From NCBI RefSeq assembly GCF_008386585.1, contig NZ_VUOB01000035.1, forward strand, positions 1 to 61,679: a stretch of 61,679 nt of DNA, read 5' to 3'. The number at the start of each line of letters is the position of its first letter. The stretch's first letter is position 1. Shown piece after piece: positions 7,517 to 16,739 of this stretch. The position numbers were made by a program, and so were the translations under genes. Below the pieces are notes generated by a model. The model saw only the letters and a list, made by a program, of their open reading frames with translations, was not told where the DNA came from and did not search any database. This DNA comes from Solihabitans fulvus (GTDB taxonomy: Bacteria > Actinomycetota > Actinomycetes > Mycobacteriales > Pseudonocardiaceae).

Positions 7517-10348
7517 CTACCTTCTGGTCCAGGTCTGGTTGGGGCCGGCGCTGCACGTCCACAGCTGTAGCGGGCTGTTGTTTCCGGTGGCACCGTTGGC
7601 GACGTCAAGACAGAGCCCCGACTGGACGCCCCGGATGGTCCCGTCGGGGGCGAAGGTCCACTTCTGGTTCTGTCCGCCGGAGCAGTCGTAGATGATCACC
7701 TTGGTGTAGTTCGTGGTTCCGCCACCTGAGGCGTCCAGACACTTGCCCATGGTGGCCAGCGTCTGGTCGGCGGCGTAGGTCCATTTCTGGTTCTGCGCGC
7801 CGTTGCAGTCGTAGATGATGACCTGGGTGTCGTTCTGCGTGGACGCTCCTGGGTCATCGAGGCAGCGTCCGGATCCGACGCCGACCAGGGTGTGGGTGCC
7901 TGGCGGCACAGTGCCGCCGGGAATGCCGATGGTCGCGGGCCCGAGGGTCCTGGGGCCGGTGGCGGGCGTGCCGGTCACGGCGGCGACGGTCATCCCGGAG
8001 ACTGGAGCGTCGACCGGCTCGACCAGGTACGAGGAGCCCTGCACGGCGGGGATCGAGAGCTGCGCGGCGGTCGTTCCTGCGACGACGACGGTCTTCTCGT
8101 CGGCGCCGTCGACAACCTCGACCCGCCTGCCGGGCCACGGACTGCGGACCGTGATGGTGCCGGTGGAGCCGGCGTTGATCCCCACCGTCCCGATCACCCC
8201 ACCGTGGACCTGGACCGATGCCCTGCTGTTGCCGTGGATGAACACCGTGCCCTCGGCGTCCCATCCCTGGGGCAGTGCCGGGGCGATGCGCAGCACGCCG
8301 TCGTAGTCCTGCACGAGGGCCTCGTTGAGGGCTGCGGCGACGACGCCCTGCTGCTCGCCGTAGGGCTCGTCGCCGACGAAGGTGGCCAGGCCGGAGGGCA
8401 GCTTCTGGTACTGCTTGGTGAGGCCAACCAAGGTGCTGGCCAGGTTCGCGCCGTCGCCCAGTCGCGCCGCCTGCAACGGGTCATAGCTCCAGTCGTTGGC
8501 CAACGTGTTGGGACGGTTGGCGAAAGTCCGCTTTGCCAGCTCGGACAGGCCGCCCTGATCGCCGATCAGGCCGTAGGGCCACACCGGCTCCAGACCGATG
8601 TTCTCGCTGTTGTTCGACGAGGCGGTCACGTCGTAGGACGGGGCGATCATGTCGGCGCCGGCCGCGTCGTCGGAGGGCGACAGAAGCGTGCGCTGTGTCG
8701 CGATGTCGGTGCGGGGCAGCGGGCGCAGCTGTCGCTGGGCGGCGGTGAGCTGGCCGATCAGCGGGTCGTTGCCCTTGCCGAGCACGGAGGCGGCCTGGAT
8801 CGTCGCCGGGAACAGGGCCTGCATCGCGGCGATGTCGGTCGTGGGGTCGTGCACGTCCCACTGCGTCTCGTGCGCGTTGGACGGGAAGGTGTGCCGGTAG
8901 CCGTCGGAGCCGACGGTGGAGTAGGCCAGCAGGAACCTGCTCGCCTCCGCCAACAGTGGGTAGTTGGTCGACAGGAAGCCGCGGTCGTTGGTGGTCAGGT
9001 ACTGCTGCCACACCCACAGGCCCACCTCGGCCCCGGTGGTGATGGTGCGCGCGTTGTAGTACGGCCCGACCGAGGAGTCGCACAGCACCGGCGTGGAGGA
9101 CAGCCACGTCTCGTACTCGTAACCCGCCCCGTTGAACCGCATCGTCTCCGGGACGCAGATCCCGGCCCTGTTGTTCAGGTGAGCCCGGGTCCACGCCTGG
9201 ATGTTGGCCAGATTCTGTTGGTACAGCCGGAAGTACGGGGTGTTCAGGTCGAACGCGCCCGCGGAGATGTTGGCCTGGACCTGCATCCGCATGTTCCAGT
9301 GCCAATACGCGCCGGGACTCCACTTGTGTGCGTCCTGATAGGGGGAGAACAGATCCGCGACACCCGCCTGCGAACCCGGCACCGTGCCTCGACTCTGGGC
9401 CGCGGCGTCGTAGAGGTCCAGGGTGCGCAGGTTCTCCAGGTAGTCCGCCGAGCCGTCGGACGAGGAGAGCTTGACCAGCCCGACCCGCCCCCAGAATCCG
9501 TGCCACCAGGCCAGGTGCCCCGACCGGAGCGCGGCCGAGGACACCTCGGCATCCGTGCCGATCAGCGCGGACGCCGCGGCCTGCGCGTCGCCGCCGGACC
9601 ATCGCGGCGCGGCGGCGATCACCCGGAACGAGCCGTCGGAGCGTGGCGTGACGCTGACCTGCACCGTCCGCGAGTCCACCGTGGAGGTCGAGACGCGGGA
9701 ACCGCCGGCGGTCACCGCCGCCAGCGAACCGTAGGTGTTGCCGGTGTGTCCCGGTTCAGAGTCGTCCACCCACGTCTCGGCCAGCGTGGCGATCGAGGTT
9801 CCCGTCTCGGCCTGCGGCGAGCGGCCCGACCACAACGCCACCTCGGCCGTCTGCGTCGTGGCCGGGTCGGCGCCGGTGACGTCGACGACCAACTCGTCCT
9901 TGTCGGCACGCAGGTAGATCGTCGCGGTCATGCCGCCGCCGGACTCGTACAACACGCCGTCGTAGACATCCAGGTGGGCCGCGAAGTTCGGCGCACCGGT
10001 CAACGCGGCCAGCCCCGGGATCGTCAACCAGCCCGGCGACCTGCGGTCGGGCAGCGTGTCGACGCGGTTGAGCTGGGCGGTGAACCCGCCAGCCGCCCAC
10101 ACCGCCGCCCCGAAGCTCCCGTTGCCCAACGGCATCGCCTGCGCCTGGGTCGTGTTCGGGGCGGCCAGCACGACGTCCGACCGGCGCACCAGCCCGGCGT
10201 GGTCGACCGAGAACGCCCCCGACGACCAGGCCGTGGTGCCCGCCGCGGCGGGTGCCGCAGGGGCCGCGACGGCCACCGTGCTCATCGCCACGAGGATGGC
10301 GGTCGCGCCGCGCGCCGCGACGGACCGGACCGTGCTCAACCGTGTCAT
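7517..10348 (-). CDS. Secreted GH95-like glycoside hydrolase with C-terminal ricin-type lectin (CBM13)
   Basis: The 943-residue precursor has a signal peptide (hydrophobic run ATAILVAMSTVAVAAPA, AxA-type cleavage region). The N-terminal domain with MPLGNGSFGAAVW and the central helical region (WHWNMRMQVQANIS, PSNAHETQWDVHDP) resemble GH95-type enzymes, which act as inverting alpha-L-fucosidases or galactosidases in an (alpha/alpha)6 barrel. The last 130 residues form a ricin B-type beta-trefoil with three repeats, each with GRCLD/GKCLD/GLCLD and a QxW-type end (QNQKW, QNQKW, PNQTW), for binding galactose-like sugars. Start ATG follows AAGGGAG. It lies 64 nt downstream of the GH59 gene and is likely co-transcribed. 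Catalytic family assignment is moderate; lectin domain is certain. Confidence 0.8.
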   Translation of the reverse strand: MTRLSTVRSVAARGATAILVAMSTVAVAAPAAPAAAGTTAWSSGAFSVDHAGLVRRSDVVLAAPNTTQAQAMPLGNGSFGAAVWAAGGFTAQLNRVDTLPDRRSPGWLTIPGLAALTGAPNFAAHLDVYDGVLYESGGGMTATIYLRADKDELVVDVTGADPATTQTAEVALWSGRSPQAETGTSIATLAETWVDDSEPGHTGNTYGSLAAVTAGGSRVSTSTVDSRTVQVSVTPRSDGSFRVIAAAPRWSGGDAQAAASALIGTDAEVSSAALRSGHLAWWHGFWGRVGLVKLSSSDGSADYLENLRTLDLYDAAAQSRGTVPGSQAGVADLFSPYQDAHKWSPGAYWHWNMRMQVQANISAGAFDLNTPYFRLYQQNLANIQAWTRAHLNNRAGICVPETMRFNGAGYEYETWLSSTPVLCDSSVGPYYNARTITTGAEVGLWVWQQYLTTNDRGFLSTNYPLLAEASRFLLAYSTVGSDGYRHTFPSNAHETQWDVHDPTTDIAAMQALFPATIQAASVLGKGNDPLIGQLTAAQRQLRPLPRTDIATQRTLLSPSDDAAGADMIAPSYDVTASSNNSENIGLEPVWPYGLIGDQGGLSELAKRTFANRPNTLANDWSYDPLQAARLGDGANLASTLVGLTKQYQKLPSGLATFVGDEPYGEQQGVVAAALNEALVQDYDGVLRIAPALPQGWDAEGTVFIHGNSRASVQVHGGVIGTVGINAGSTGTITVRSPWPGRRVEVVDGADEKTVVVAGTTAAQLSIPAVQGSSYLVEPVDAPVSGMTVAAVTGTPATGPRTLGPATIGIPGGTVPPGTHTLVGVGSGRCLDDPGASTQNDTQVIIYDCNGAQNQKWTYAADQTLATMGKCLDASGGGTTNYTKVIIYDCSGGQNQKWTFAPDGTIRGVQSGLCLDVANGATGNNSPLQLWTCSAGPNQTWTRR

Positions 10349-10412
10349 GCCAACTCCCTTGCAGGGTGGTGGTGTGTGCCGGCGGCTCTGCGTTGTGGCG
10401 ATGCCGCCCCAG

Positions 10413-12839
10413 TCAGTTCGGCATGGTCCACTTCTGGTTGGTGCCGCCGATGCAGGCGTAGATGATCAGCTGTGTCCCGTTGACCGCGGTCCCGCTCGGG
10501 TCGTCGAGGCAGATTCCTGGCGAGGCCGCCGACTGCGCGCTCTTCAGCGTGCCGTCGGCCTGTGGCAGCCACTTCTGGTTCGCGCCGCCGTTGCACTCCC
10601 ACACCTCGACCGGGGTGAGGTTGGCCGTGCCCTGACCGGTGACGTCCAGGCACAGGCCGTCGTGGGTGAGCGCGCCGTTGGCCGCCGCCCACACCTGCTC
10701 GGCGTGGCCGTCGCAGTCGTACAACTGGGCCGGATTGCCCTTGTCGGTCGCGTTGACCAGGCTGGTCGCGCCGACCTTGACGCACTTACCCGCCAGGCCG
10801 GAGGTGATCGGGCCGACGTGGGCGATCGGGTTCGTGCCCGGTGTGACGGCGAAGTTGTCGAACTGGTCGGTCCGGAAGTCGCCGACGCCCAACCCCGCCT
10901 GACCGTTGGGGTAGGAGGAATCCGTGGCGGTGCCGAGCCGCGTGCCGTCCACCGCGGCGGTGAGCACGGAGTCCTGCATGGTCAGCGCGATGGTGTGCCA
11001 AGTGTTGGTGCCCAACGGGTTGGTCGCCCCCGAGGCCAGCGTGGTGGTGGCCCAGCTTTGGTCGGTCTTCACGATCGACCACGCGCCGCCGTCGGTCACG
11101 CGCAGGTGGTAGGCGTCCAGACCGTTGTTGTTCTTGGCCTGTCGCATGACCCTGCCAAGGACTTCGACGGTGCCGGGCCGCTCCAGCATCGTGTCGACGC
11201 TGACCGTGTAGTTGCTCCACGCGAAGTCGCCCATGATGCTGTAGGGCCCGTAGTACTTCTCGTCGGTCCACCGGACCGGAAGGGCGGGAGCCATCTGACG
11301 CAGGCACCCTCCGGTGCGCCCGCCGCCGCAGGCCACCCGCTGGAACGCGCCCTCCATGTCGGAGAAGTACTTCGGCGACGTGCTGGCGGCCGGGGTGTCG
11401 AAGTTGTCCCGGTAGGGCAGGGAAAGCCGCGCGGTGGGCGGCGGGGTCGCGGTGCCCTTGGCTCTCGCCGGCAGCGTCGTGGTGGCGGTGTAGACGTACC
11501 CGGGTTGCAGGGTCACCGTGTAGTGGCCGCCGGACGGGGTGATGTCGGGCTGGCGGACGAACCAGTCGGCCGGGTTGGCGGACTTCACGTTCGTGGCCCA
11601 CACGTGCACTCTGCCGGTGGACAGGCCGCCGGTGACCGCGACGTCGACGGTCTGGGCCGCGGTCGCGTCCATCGTCTCGAACACCGTGCTGTAGTCGGAG
11701 TTGTTGGTGGACTTCAGGGTGACGTGGCTGCCCTGGCCGCCAAGGTAGCCGCTGGCGGAGTCGATGTAGTGCCAGCCGGGCCGGGTGAACTGGGTGGTCT
11801 GCGCGGTGACCCACGTGGTCTTGCCGATGTCGTAGTGCCCCGACCACGGCTGGTTGGCCACCGACATGCCGTCGTCGGAGAAGAACAGGTTCGGGTACTC
11901 CGCACCGATGACCGGCCAGTTGAGGTAGGCGGTCATCCTGGCGTCGATGTAGTCCCGGTTGAGCGCCCGCGCGACCGACGTCGCGCCGATGTGATAGTCC
12001 AGCGAACCGTTCTCGCTGGCCCACAGCGGATTGCCGAGCGACTGGGCGGAGCCGATGCTGCCGCAGGAGGTGAAGGAGCCGCCGTAGCCGCACGGGTAGT
12101 GCACGCCGACGATGTCGACTGCAGCCTTGAAGGCCGGGTCGGCGCCCATGTCGTTGGCCACTGACCAGTCGTTGTCACCGCCGACGATCTTGGTCGAGGC
12201 GTAGCCGCCCTGCGCCAACGCGGGCTTGAGCTTCTCGTACCAGGCCTTGGCAGTGGCGTCGCCGCCGTAGTAGCGCTCGTTCCAGCCGCCGAGGTAGTCG
12301 ATGGCCAGGTGATGCTGCTTGGCGCAGCCGAGCCACTGCACCAGGTAGGTGATCGCGTTGTCGGTGTAGAAGTAGTTCGCGGTGGGATTGACCCAGCTCG
12401 GCGCGCCCCAGGACAGGCCGTAGAGCTTGATGTCGGGGTTGCGGGCCTTGGCCTGTTCGGCCAGCCACCACTCGTAGCCCTGGTTGCAGTCCACGGTGTC
12501 GGCGGTGTGCATGTGGCTGGCCTCTGCACCGTCGGTGGAGTTGGTGTCGCCACCGATCTCGAGCTTGAGCAGCTGGAGCGAGGCCCCGTAGCCGGGCTTG
12601 AACAGGTAGTCGAGGAGCTGGCTGCGCTGCGGTTCCGGATAGTCGATCAGCAGTCGGGAGTTGCCGCCGCCGCCACTGATCGCCCCGACGCCGTCGAAGA
12701 TCCGGCCCGGCTTGCCGCCGTCCACGGTGATCGAGGTCGAACTCGCCGCGTGCGCGGGCGCGGCGAGGACGAACAGGCCGCCAAGCAACGCCGCGAGGGC
12801 CGCGAGGACGGGGAAACGACGTTGTGCCAACGAAGTCAT
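10413..12839 (-). CDS. Secreted GH59 galactosylceramidase-like enzyme with ricin-type lectin domain
   Basis: The 808-residue precursor has a signal peptide ending near APAHA. The mature N-terminus (GRIFDGVGAISGGGGNSRLL) and LQLLKLEIGGDTNSTDGAE match GH59 galactocerebrosidases, retaining beta-galactosidases of a TIM barrel. Glu188 in GGWNERYYGG fits the acid/base and Glu276 in LWASENGS the nucleophile. A beta-sandwich/lectin-like domain follows (around PYRDNFDTP to RTDQFDNFAV), then a beta-trefoil with QxW repeats (HAEQVW, GANQKW, TNQKW) at the C-terminus. The start at 12839 follows AAGGAG; longer readings are rejected. GH59 is best known from animals for galactosylceramide; here plant or bacterial beta-galactosides are equally possible. 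The gene precedes the GH95-like gene on the same strand. Confidence 0.9.
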   Translation of the reverse strand: MTSLAQRRFPVLAALAALLGGLFVLAAPAHAASSTSITVDGGKPGRIFDGVGAISGGGGNSRLLIDYPEPQRSQLLDYLFKPGYGASLQLLKLEIGGDTNSTDGAEASHMHTADTVDCNQGYEWWLAEQAKARNPDIKLYGLSWGAPSWVNPTANYFYTDNAITYLVQWLGCAKQHHLAIDYLGGWNERYYGGDATAKAWYEKLKPALAQGGYASTKIVGGDNDWSVANDMGADPAFKAAVDIVGVHYPCGYGGSFTSCGSIGSAQSLGNPLWASENGSLDYHIGATSVARALNRDYIDARMTAYLNWPVIGAEYPNLFFSDDGMSVANQPWSGHYDIGKTTWVTAQTTQFTRPGWHYIDSASGYLGGQGSHVTLKSTNNSDYSTVFETMDATAAQTVDVAVTGGLSTGRVHVWATNVKSANPADWFVRQPDITPSGGHYTVTLQPGYVYTATTTLPARAKGTATPPPTARLSLPYRDNFDTPAASTSPKYFSDMEGAFQRVACGGGRTGGCLRQMAPALPVRWTDEKYYGPYSIMGDFAWSNYTVSVDTMLERPGTVEVLGRVMRQAKNNNGLDAYHLRVTDGGAWSIVKTDQSWATTTLASGATNPLGTNTWHTIALTMQDSVLTAAVDGTRLGTATDSSYPNGQAGLGVGDFRTDQFDNFAVTPGTNPIAHVGPITSGLAGKCVKVGATSLVNATDKGNPAQLYDCDGHAEQVWAAANGALTHDGLCLDVTGQGTANLTPVEVWECNGGANQKWLPQADGTLKSAQSAASPGICLDDPSGTAVNGTQLIIYACIGGTNQKWTMPN

Positions 12840-12891
12840 GGTGGCTCCTTCGCGTGCTGTCCATTCCGGAGTGACCCGAGGGTGCGGCTGG

Positions 12892-12947
12892 GGCGGCGGC
12901 TGGTTTCGCTCGACGGCAGGGAAAGCCGAGCGAAACCAGCCGCCGCC
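12892..12947 (-). terminator. 21-bp perfect stem-loop terminator
   Basis: Positions 12892-12912 and 12927-12947 are perfectly complementary over 21 bp with a 14-nt loop (arm centre TGGTTTCGCT). It lies between the stop of the propeller gene at 13021 and the start of the GH59 gene at 12839, so it separates these transcripts. Confidence 0.8.
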
Positions 12948-13020
12948 GGTCACCGGGCAGGGTCGGCGACCCGGGGCCCCTGATCCGGCCGCGCTGTGCC
13001 GGCGCGCGGCGTCGTGGGAC

Positions 13021-14817
13021 TCAGCCGGCGTTGATCTGGGTGAGGCTGAGGGTCTGCTCGGCAGCGGACCGAGATCCGCCGACGGGGTTGCCGGTGGTGT
13101 CGGTCCAGGACCGGGCGGGAGTGGTCTCGACGAGCCGTTTGTTGTTCGCCGACATGGCCAACACCAGTCCGCTGTAGCGGTTGACCAGCCGGTAGGCCCC
13201 GTTTCTGCCGGGGATGAGGAACCACTGCTGTCCGACGCCGTAGCCGCCAGGCCCGGCCGCGTTGGTGACGGTGGGCTTGGCGCCCCAGGCGCGGTTGGCC
13301 GTCTTCCTGGAGTCGACGCCGAGGGCCTGCCGGGTGGCGACGTTGACGATGGCGCACACACGGTCGCTGGTGCAGTCGAAGCGCCACGCCGCCAGGTCCG
13401 AGCCCGCGCCCGCGCCAAGCGAGGTGGTGGCGGTGCTGCCGGAGACCTGGGCGAGCAGGCGCCCTGACCCGTTGCCGATCCGATAGGTCTTGGCCGGGTC
13501 GACCGGCAGGCCGACCCTCGGGGTGGCGTCGATGGTCACGCTCGCGTACTCGCCGTCGGAGTTCGCGCAGGCGATGGCGCAGTACGCCCGGAAGGTCCCG
13601 CCGACGACGGTGGAGTTCGTCCTGTTCTGGCCGTCGAGGAACCAGCGGTACCAGGAGTCGGACTTGTAGTCGCCGGAATCGCCGACATAGCGCCACCGCT
13701 GGGTGGCCAGGTCGTCGGTGACGTAGTACTTCTGCGACACCTTCGCCGACTGGTCCACCGCTTCGGGCGTGCCGACGTACAGGCCGAGGGCGGCGTCGTA
13801 GGCGATGTTCATGACGAACAGCTCCGACTTCGACGGCAGCGTGCCGGCCGCGATCTGCTGGTCCACGGTGCCCTTGTTGGCCGGGTTGTAGTCGTGGCCG
13901 ATCGGCGTGTAGCCGGACGGGTTTGCCGCGGTCGCCGGCTCCATGTTGCTCTCCTTGCCGCCAACCCCCGGCTGCGACCAGGAGCCGTCGTACCACTTCT
14001 GCCAGGAGCCCGCGGCCATCTTCTGCGACATCGGCGCGCGGGCGACGTGCGCGAGGCCGTCAGTGCTGCCTGGTGTACCGACCTTGGGCACGACCCGGGA
14101 ACCGTAGTACACGTAGAAGTAGCCTGAGGCGGGGTCGGCGAACAGGCGCGGGTCGCCGTCGCCGTAGTAGAAGGTCTCGTTCGGGAACGCCGCGGTGTCG
14201 CCGCGCTTGGTGCTGTAGGGGGAGGTGATGATGTGGCTCTTGATCGTCCACACCCTCCCCTGGTTGGTCGACACCGCAAGGTCGATGGAGTCGTAGTGCG
14301 AGAAGGACCTGGCCCCGAACGGCTCGGGGGTGAACTCGTTGTGCACCAGGCCGTACCAGGCGCCGGTGTCCGGGTCGACCCAGACCCCGACCAGGTCGCA
14401 GAAGTTCTTCTGGGAGTAGCCCGAGCCCGCAGGCGGGTCGGTGGCCTCCTTGCCGGTGGGGCTGTTGTTGCAGCGCCAGGTCGTGTCGTTGTTCCGGTCC
14501 TTGGGGTTGGCCGGGTTCACCGCGTCGCTGATCGGTGACTTCGTGGCGGCGTCGAAGTCCGTGCCGGTGTAGAAGTCCCATACCCGAGGGTCGTTCTTGC
14601 CGTACAGCGCGGCGGACTGCTGGAAGTAGAACCTGCCGTCCTTGTCCGTGAACGGGCTGGCTGGCGTGTCGGTCGGGTACTTGTACGGGCTGGTTGGCCC
14701 GACCGTGATGGTGTAGCTGGCGTCCGGCGGCGACGCCGACGCGGCCGGTGGCGCCAGCGCGCCGACCGTGGCCAGAGCCACGACAGCGGCGGCGACACTC
14801 GTCTTGAGGCGTAGCAC
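13021..14817 (-). CDS. Secreted beta-propeller (sialidase/GH43-like fold) protein with ricin-type domain
   Basis: The 598-residue precursor starts with GTG at 14817 behind an AAAGGACC site; the signal peptide is VLRLKTSVAAAVVALATVG with an SAS-type end. The main domain shows repeated blade-like segments (VWVDPDTGAWYGLVHNEF, DPRLFADPASGYFYVYY, LGLYVGTPEAVDQ) typical of five-bladed propellers used by arabinofuranosidases, fructosidases and sialidases, but no catalytic triad could be assigned. The C-terminal third (KTYRIGNGSGRLLAQVSG to YRLVNRYSGLVLAMS) is a RICIN-like beta-trefoil. Readings extended upstream to 15027 would place an unstructured tail before the signal peptide and are rejected. 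It is divergent from a LysR gene, the likely regulator. Enzymatic role is inferred only. Confidence 0.75.
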   Translation of the reverse strand: MLRLKTSVAAAVVALATVGALAPPAASASPPDASYTITVGPTSPYKYPTDTPASPFTDKDGRFYFQQSAALYGKNDPRVWDFYTGTDFDAATKSPISDAVNPANPKDRNNDTTWRCNNSPTGKEATDPPAGSGYSQKNFCDLVGVWVDPDTGAWYGLVHNEFTPEPFGARSFSHYDSIDLAVSTNQGRVWTIKSHIITSPYSTKRGDTAAFPNETFYYGDGDPRLFADPASGYFYVYYGSRVVPKVGTPGSTDGLAHVARAPMSQKMAAGSWQKWYDGSWSQPGVGGKESNMEPATAANPSGYTPIGHDYNPANKGTVDQQIAAGTLPSKSELFVMNIAYDAALGLYVGTPEAVDQSAKVSQKYYVTDDLATQRWRYVGDSGDYKSDSWYRWFLDGQNRTNSTVVGGTFRAYCAIACANSDGEYASVTIDATPRVGLPVDPAKTYRIGNGSGRLLAQVSGSTATTSLGAGAGSDLAAWRFDCTSDRVCAIVNVATRQALGVDSRKTANRAWGAKPTVTNAAGPGGYGVGQQWFLIPGRNGAYRLVNRYSGLVLAMSANNKRLVETTPARSWTDTTGNPVGGSRSAAEQTLSLTQINAG

Positions 14818-15004
14818 TTGTGGTCCTTTCGTTGATCCGCGCGACAGCCGGATTCGGGCGCGCCGTGGCGTGCCGTTCTCGGAGAAGGCCTCGTGGACCG
14901 CCGGCGCTGGGCGATCCGTGGGGCGAGATGGGGCGATGACGGGCAGGGGACGCATCGCGCTCCTGACTGTGAGGCAGGACACAGAGTGGTCACGCTTGAC
15001 GGAG

Positions 15005-15034
15005 ATACTATGAGCCAAAGTGAGCATAAGTCAA
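15005..15034 (-). promoter_or_regulatory. Predicted leftward sigma-70-type promoter for the propeller gene, inside the 14818-15502 intergenic region
   Basis: On the minus strand TTGACT (15034-15029) is followed after 18 nt by TAGTAT (15010-15005), giving a consensus-like promoter about 190 nt upstream of the GTG start. The spacer carries a direct repeat TGAGC-N5-TGAGC (plus strand 15011-15025), a possible regulator site. The rest of the 685-bp gap holds no gene that I can support; it must also contain the rightward LysR promoter. Confidence 0.5.
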
Positions 15035-15502
15035 CAGTTTCGATCATCTTCAGACAGAAGCGTGCATCTTCACCGGTTCCGACGACGAGGCGACCCAAGA
15101 GCAAACCCGGTCAGACAAGGGATTCCCGCTCGAAGCCGCGCCAGGCCGGCCGTCGGCCGATTGTTCCCTGTTGTCCACAGATGGTCGACTCGTGCGCGCC
15201 AGTGCAAAGAAGTGCGCACCATTCGCCCAACAACACGCACTCCTCCCCCGCTGTCGCGTCGCTGGCCCGAACCCGACCCAGCAGATCGTCACCACCGCGT
15301 CGATCGCCCAGCGAACGCCGGATCCGGCGCGAGCCCCCTGGCGGGTCCAGGCGCGGTCCTCCCTGGCCGGCACGCGTGTCGGCCAGGTCCTTGCGCATCG
15401 GCCGGACCCCTGTCGAAACTGTGGCGAACAGACCCTGACGGGGTGCCAGGTACCGTGCCGACCGATCTGTTCCGGCGAGTGCGTGATGGTGGGGGTACGC
15501 GA

Positions 15503-16459
15503 ATGGACCTGGAACTTCGCCACCTGCGGGTCCTGTGCGCGATCGCCGATGCCGGGAGCGTCGCGCGGGCCGCCGGCATCCTCGGCTACTCGCAACAGGC
15601 GCTCAGCGCCCAGCTGCGCCGCATCGAACGCCACTTCGGACAACCGCTGTTCGAGCGGAGCCCGGCTGGTGTGGAGCCGACCACGTGCGGCCTGGAGATC
15701 CTCGCCCAGTCGCGCGACGTCCTGGCCAGGGTCGGCAGGCTCGGCCGGACGACCGGGTCCACCGCTGATCGAATCCGGGCACTGCGGCTGGCCGCGACCA
15801 ACTCACCGGTCCTGGCCGGGACGGCGGCCAGGGTCCGTAGCCACCTGCCGGACCTGGCGCTGACGGTCAGCAGCGTCTACGCGTCCTCGGACATCGTCGA
15901 CCTGCTGGAGCGCGGCGAACTGGACGCCGCGATCGCCGTGGACTATCCGGGGCTGGAACTGCGGCACTCCGATGCCGTCGCGCATCGGGGCATCATCACC
16001 GAGCCCGCCTTCGTGGCGCTGCCGGCCCACCACACGCTGCGGCACAACCTCCAGATCGCGCTGACCGACCTGGCCGGCGAGGCCTGGTTCCTGACCCCGG
16101 ATGACGGGGCGGGCTGGCCGGGGATCTTCTACGCGGCGTGCGCGACCGCCGGATTCGTGCCGGCGAGGGTGCACGAGTTCCTCGGCGACCACCTGCAACT
16201 ACAGAACATGATCGCCGAGGGGCTAGGGGTCTCTCCGGTGCAGGCCACGACCCGGCCCATCCCCGGGGTGATCGTGAAGGCGTTGGTCGGCACACCGCTG
16301 TGGTGCCGCTACCTGCTGGCCTGGCGGCGGGACGGCGTGCCCGACTCGGTCGCCGAGGCACTGTTCGCCTCGGCCAGCGCGACCTACCGCGACCTCATCG
16401 CCCAGGCGCCGCACTTCCAGGCGTGGGCATCGCGCACGTACGCGGCGACCCGCTCGTAG
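15503..16459 (+). CDS. LysR-family transcriptional regulator
   Basis: The 318-residue product opens with MDLELRHLRVLCAIADAGSV and GYSQQALSAQLRRIERHFG, a LysR winged helix-turn-helix, then a periplasmic-binding-like effector domain (LRLAATNSP to LVGTPLWCRYLLAW). The start at 15503 is chosen because the HTH begins immediately; a longer upstream frame does not look coding. It is divergent from the secreted propeller gene, with a 685-bp gap, and is the best candidate to control it and possibly the GH59/GH95-like pair behind it. The effector is unknown but may be a sugar or sugar-derived molecule. Confidence 0.9.
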   Translation: MDLELRHLRVLCAIADAGSVARAAGILGYSQQALSAQLRRIERHFGQPLFERSPAGVEPTTCGLEILAQSRDVLARVGRLGRTTGSTADRIRALRLAATNSPVLAGTAARVRSHLPDLALTVSSVYASSDIVDLLERGELDAAIAVDYPGLELRHSDAVAHRGIITEPAFVALPAHHTLRHNLQIALTDLAGEAWFLTPDDGAGWPGIFYAACATAGFVPARVHEFLGDHLQLQNMIAEGLGVSPVQATTRPIPGVIVKALVGTPLWCRYLLAWRRDGVPDSVAEALFASASATYRDLIAQAPHFQAWASRTYAATRS

Positions 16460-16469
16460 GAGTCCACGC

Positions 16470-16498
16470 ATCGGGCCGGCGCGACGCCCGTGCCCGAT
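16470..16498 (+). terminator. Weak stem-loop after the LysR gene
   Basis: ATCGGGC (16470-16476) pairs with GCCCGAT (16492-16498). It lies 11 nt after the LysR stop. No T-tract follows. The rest of the 280-bp gap to 16739 shows no gene. Confidence 0.35.
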
Positions 16499-16739
16499 CG
16501 ACGCACCGCTGACCCGGCGACGCCGGATGTTGTGGCCCAGCCACCGGTTGTGCTGTACCCCGACCCATTGTCGCCGGCGGAACTCAGTGCAATGTTACGT
16601 AGCACAGATTCGAGCCCTGCCCGCAACGCTGAGCCCGAGTCCACACCGGCACTGATCCGCCGATCTGAGAACGCGCCCGGCCGGCCACAAGTCGGTCGGG
16701 CCGCCGCCGAACCAACCTACCCCGAGGTGAGCCAGCTCC

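Noticed and set aside
16598..16640. GATTCGAGCCCTGCCCG looked like a tRNA T-arm and possible attachment site
   Set aside because: The flanking bases do not pair into a T-stem and no D-arm, anticodon arm or acceptor stem could be folded around it on either strand.
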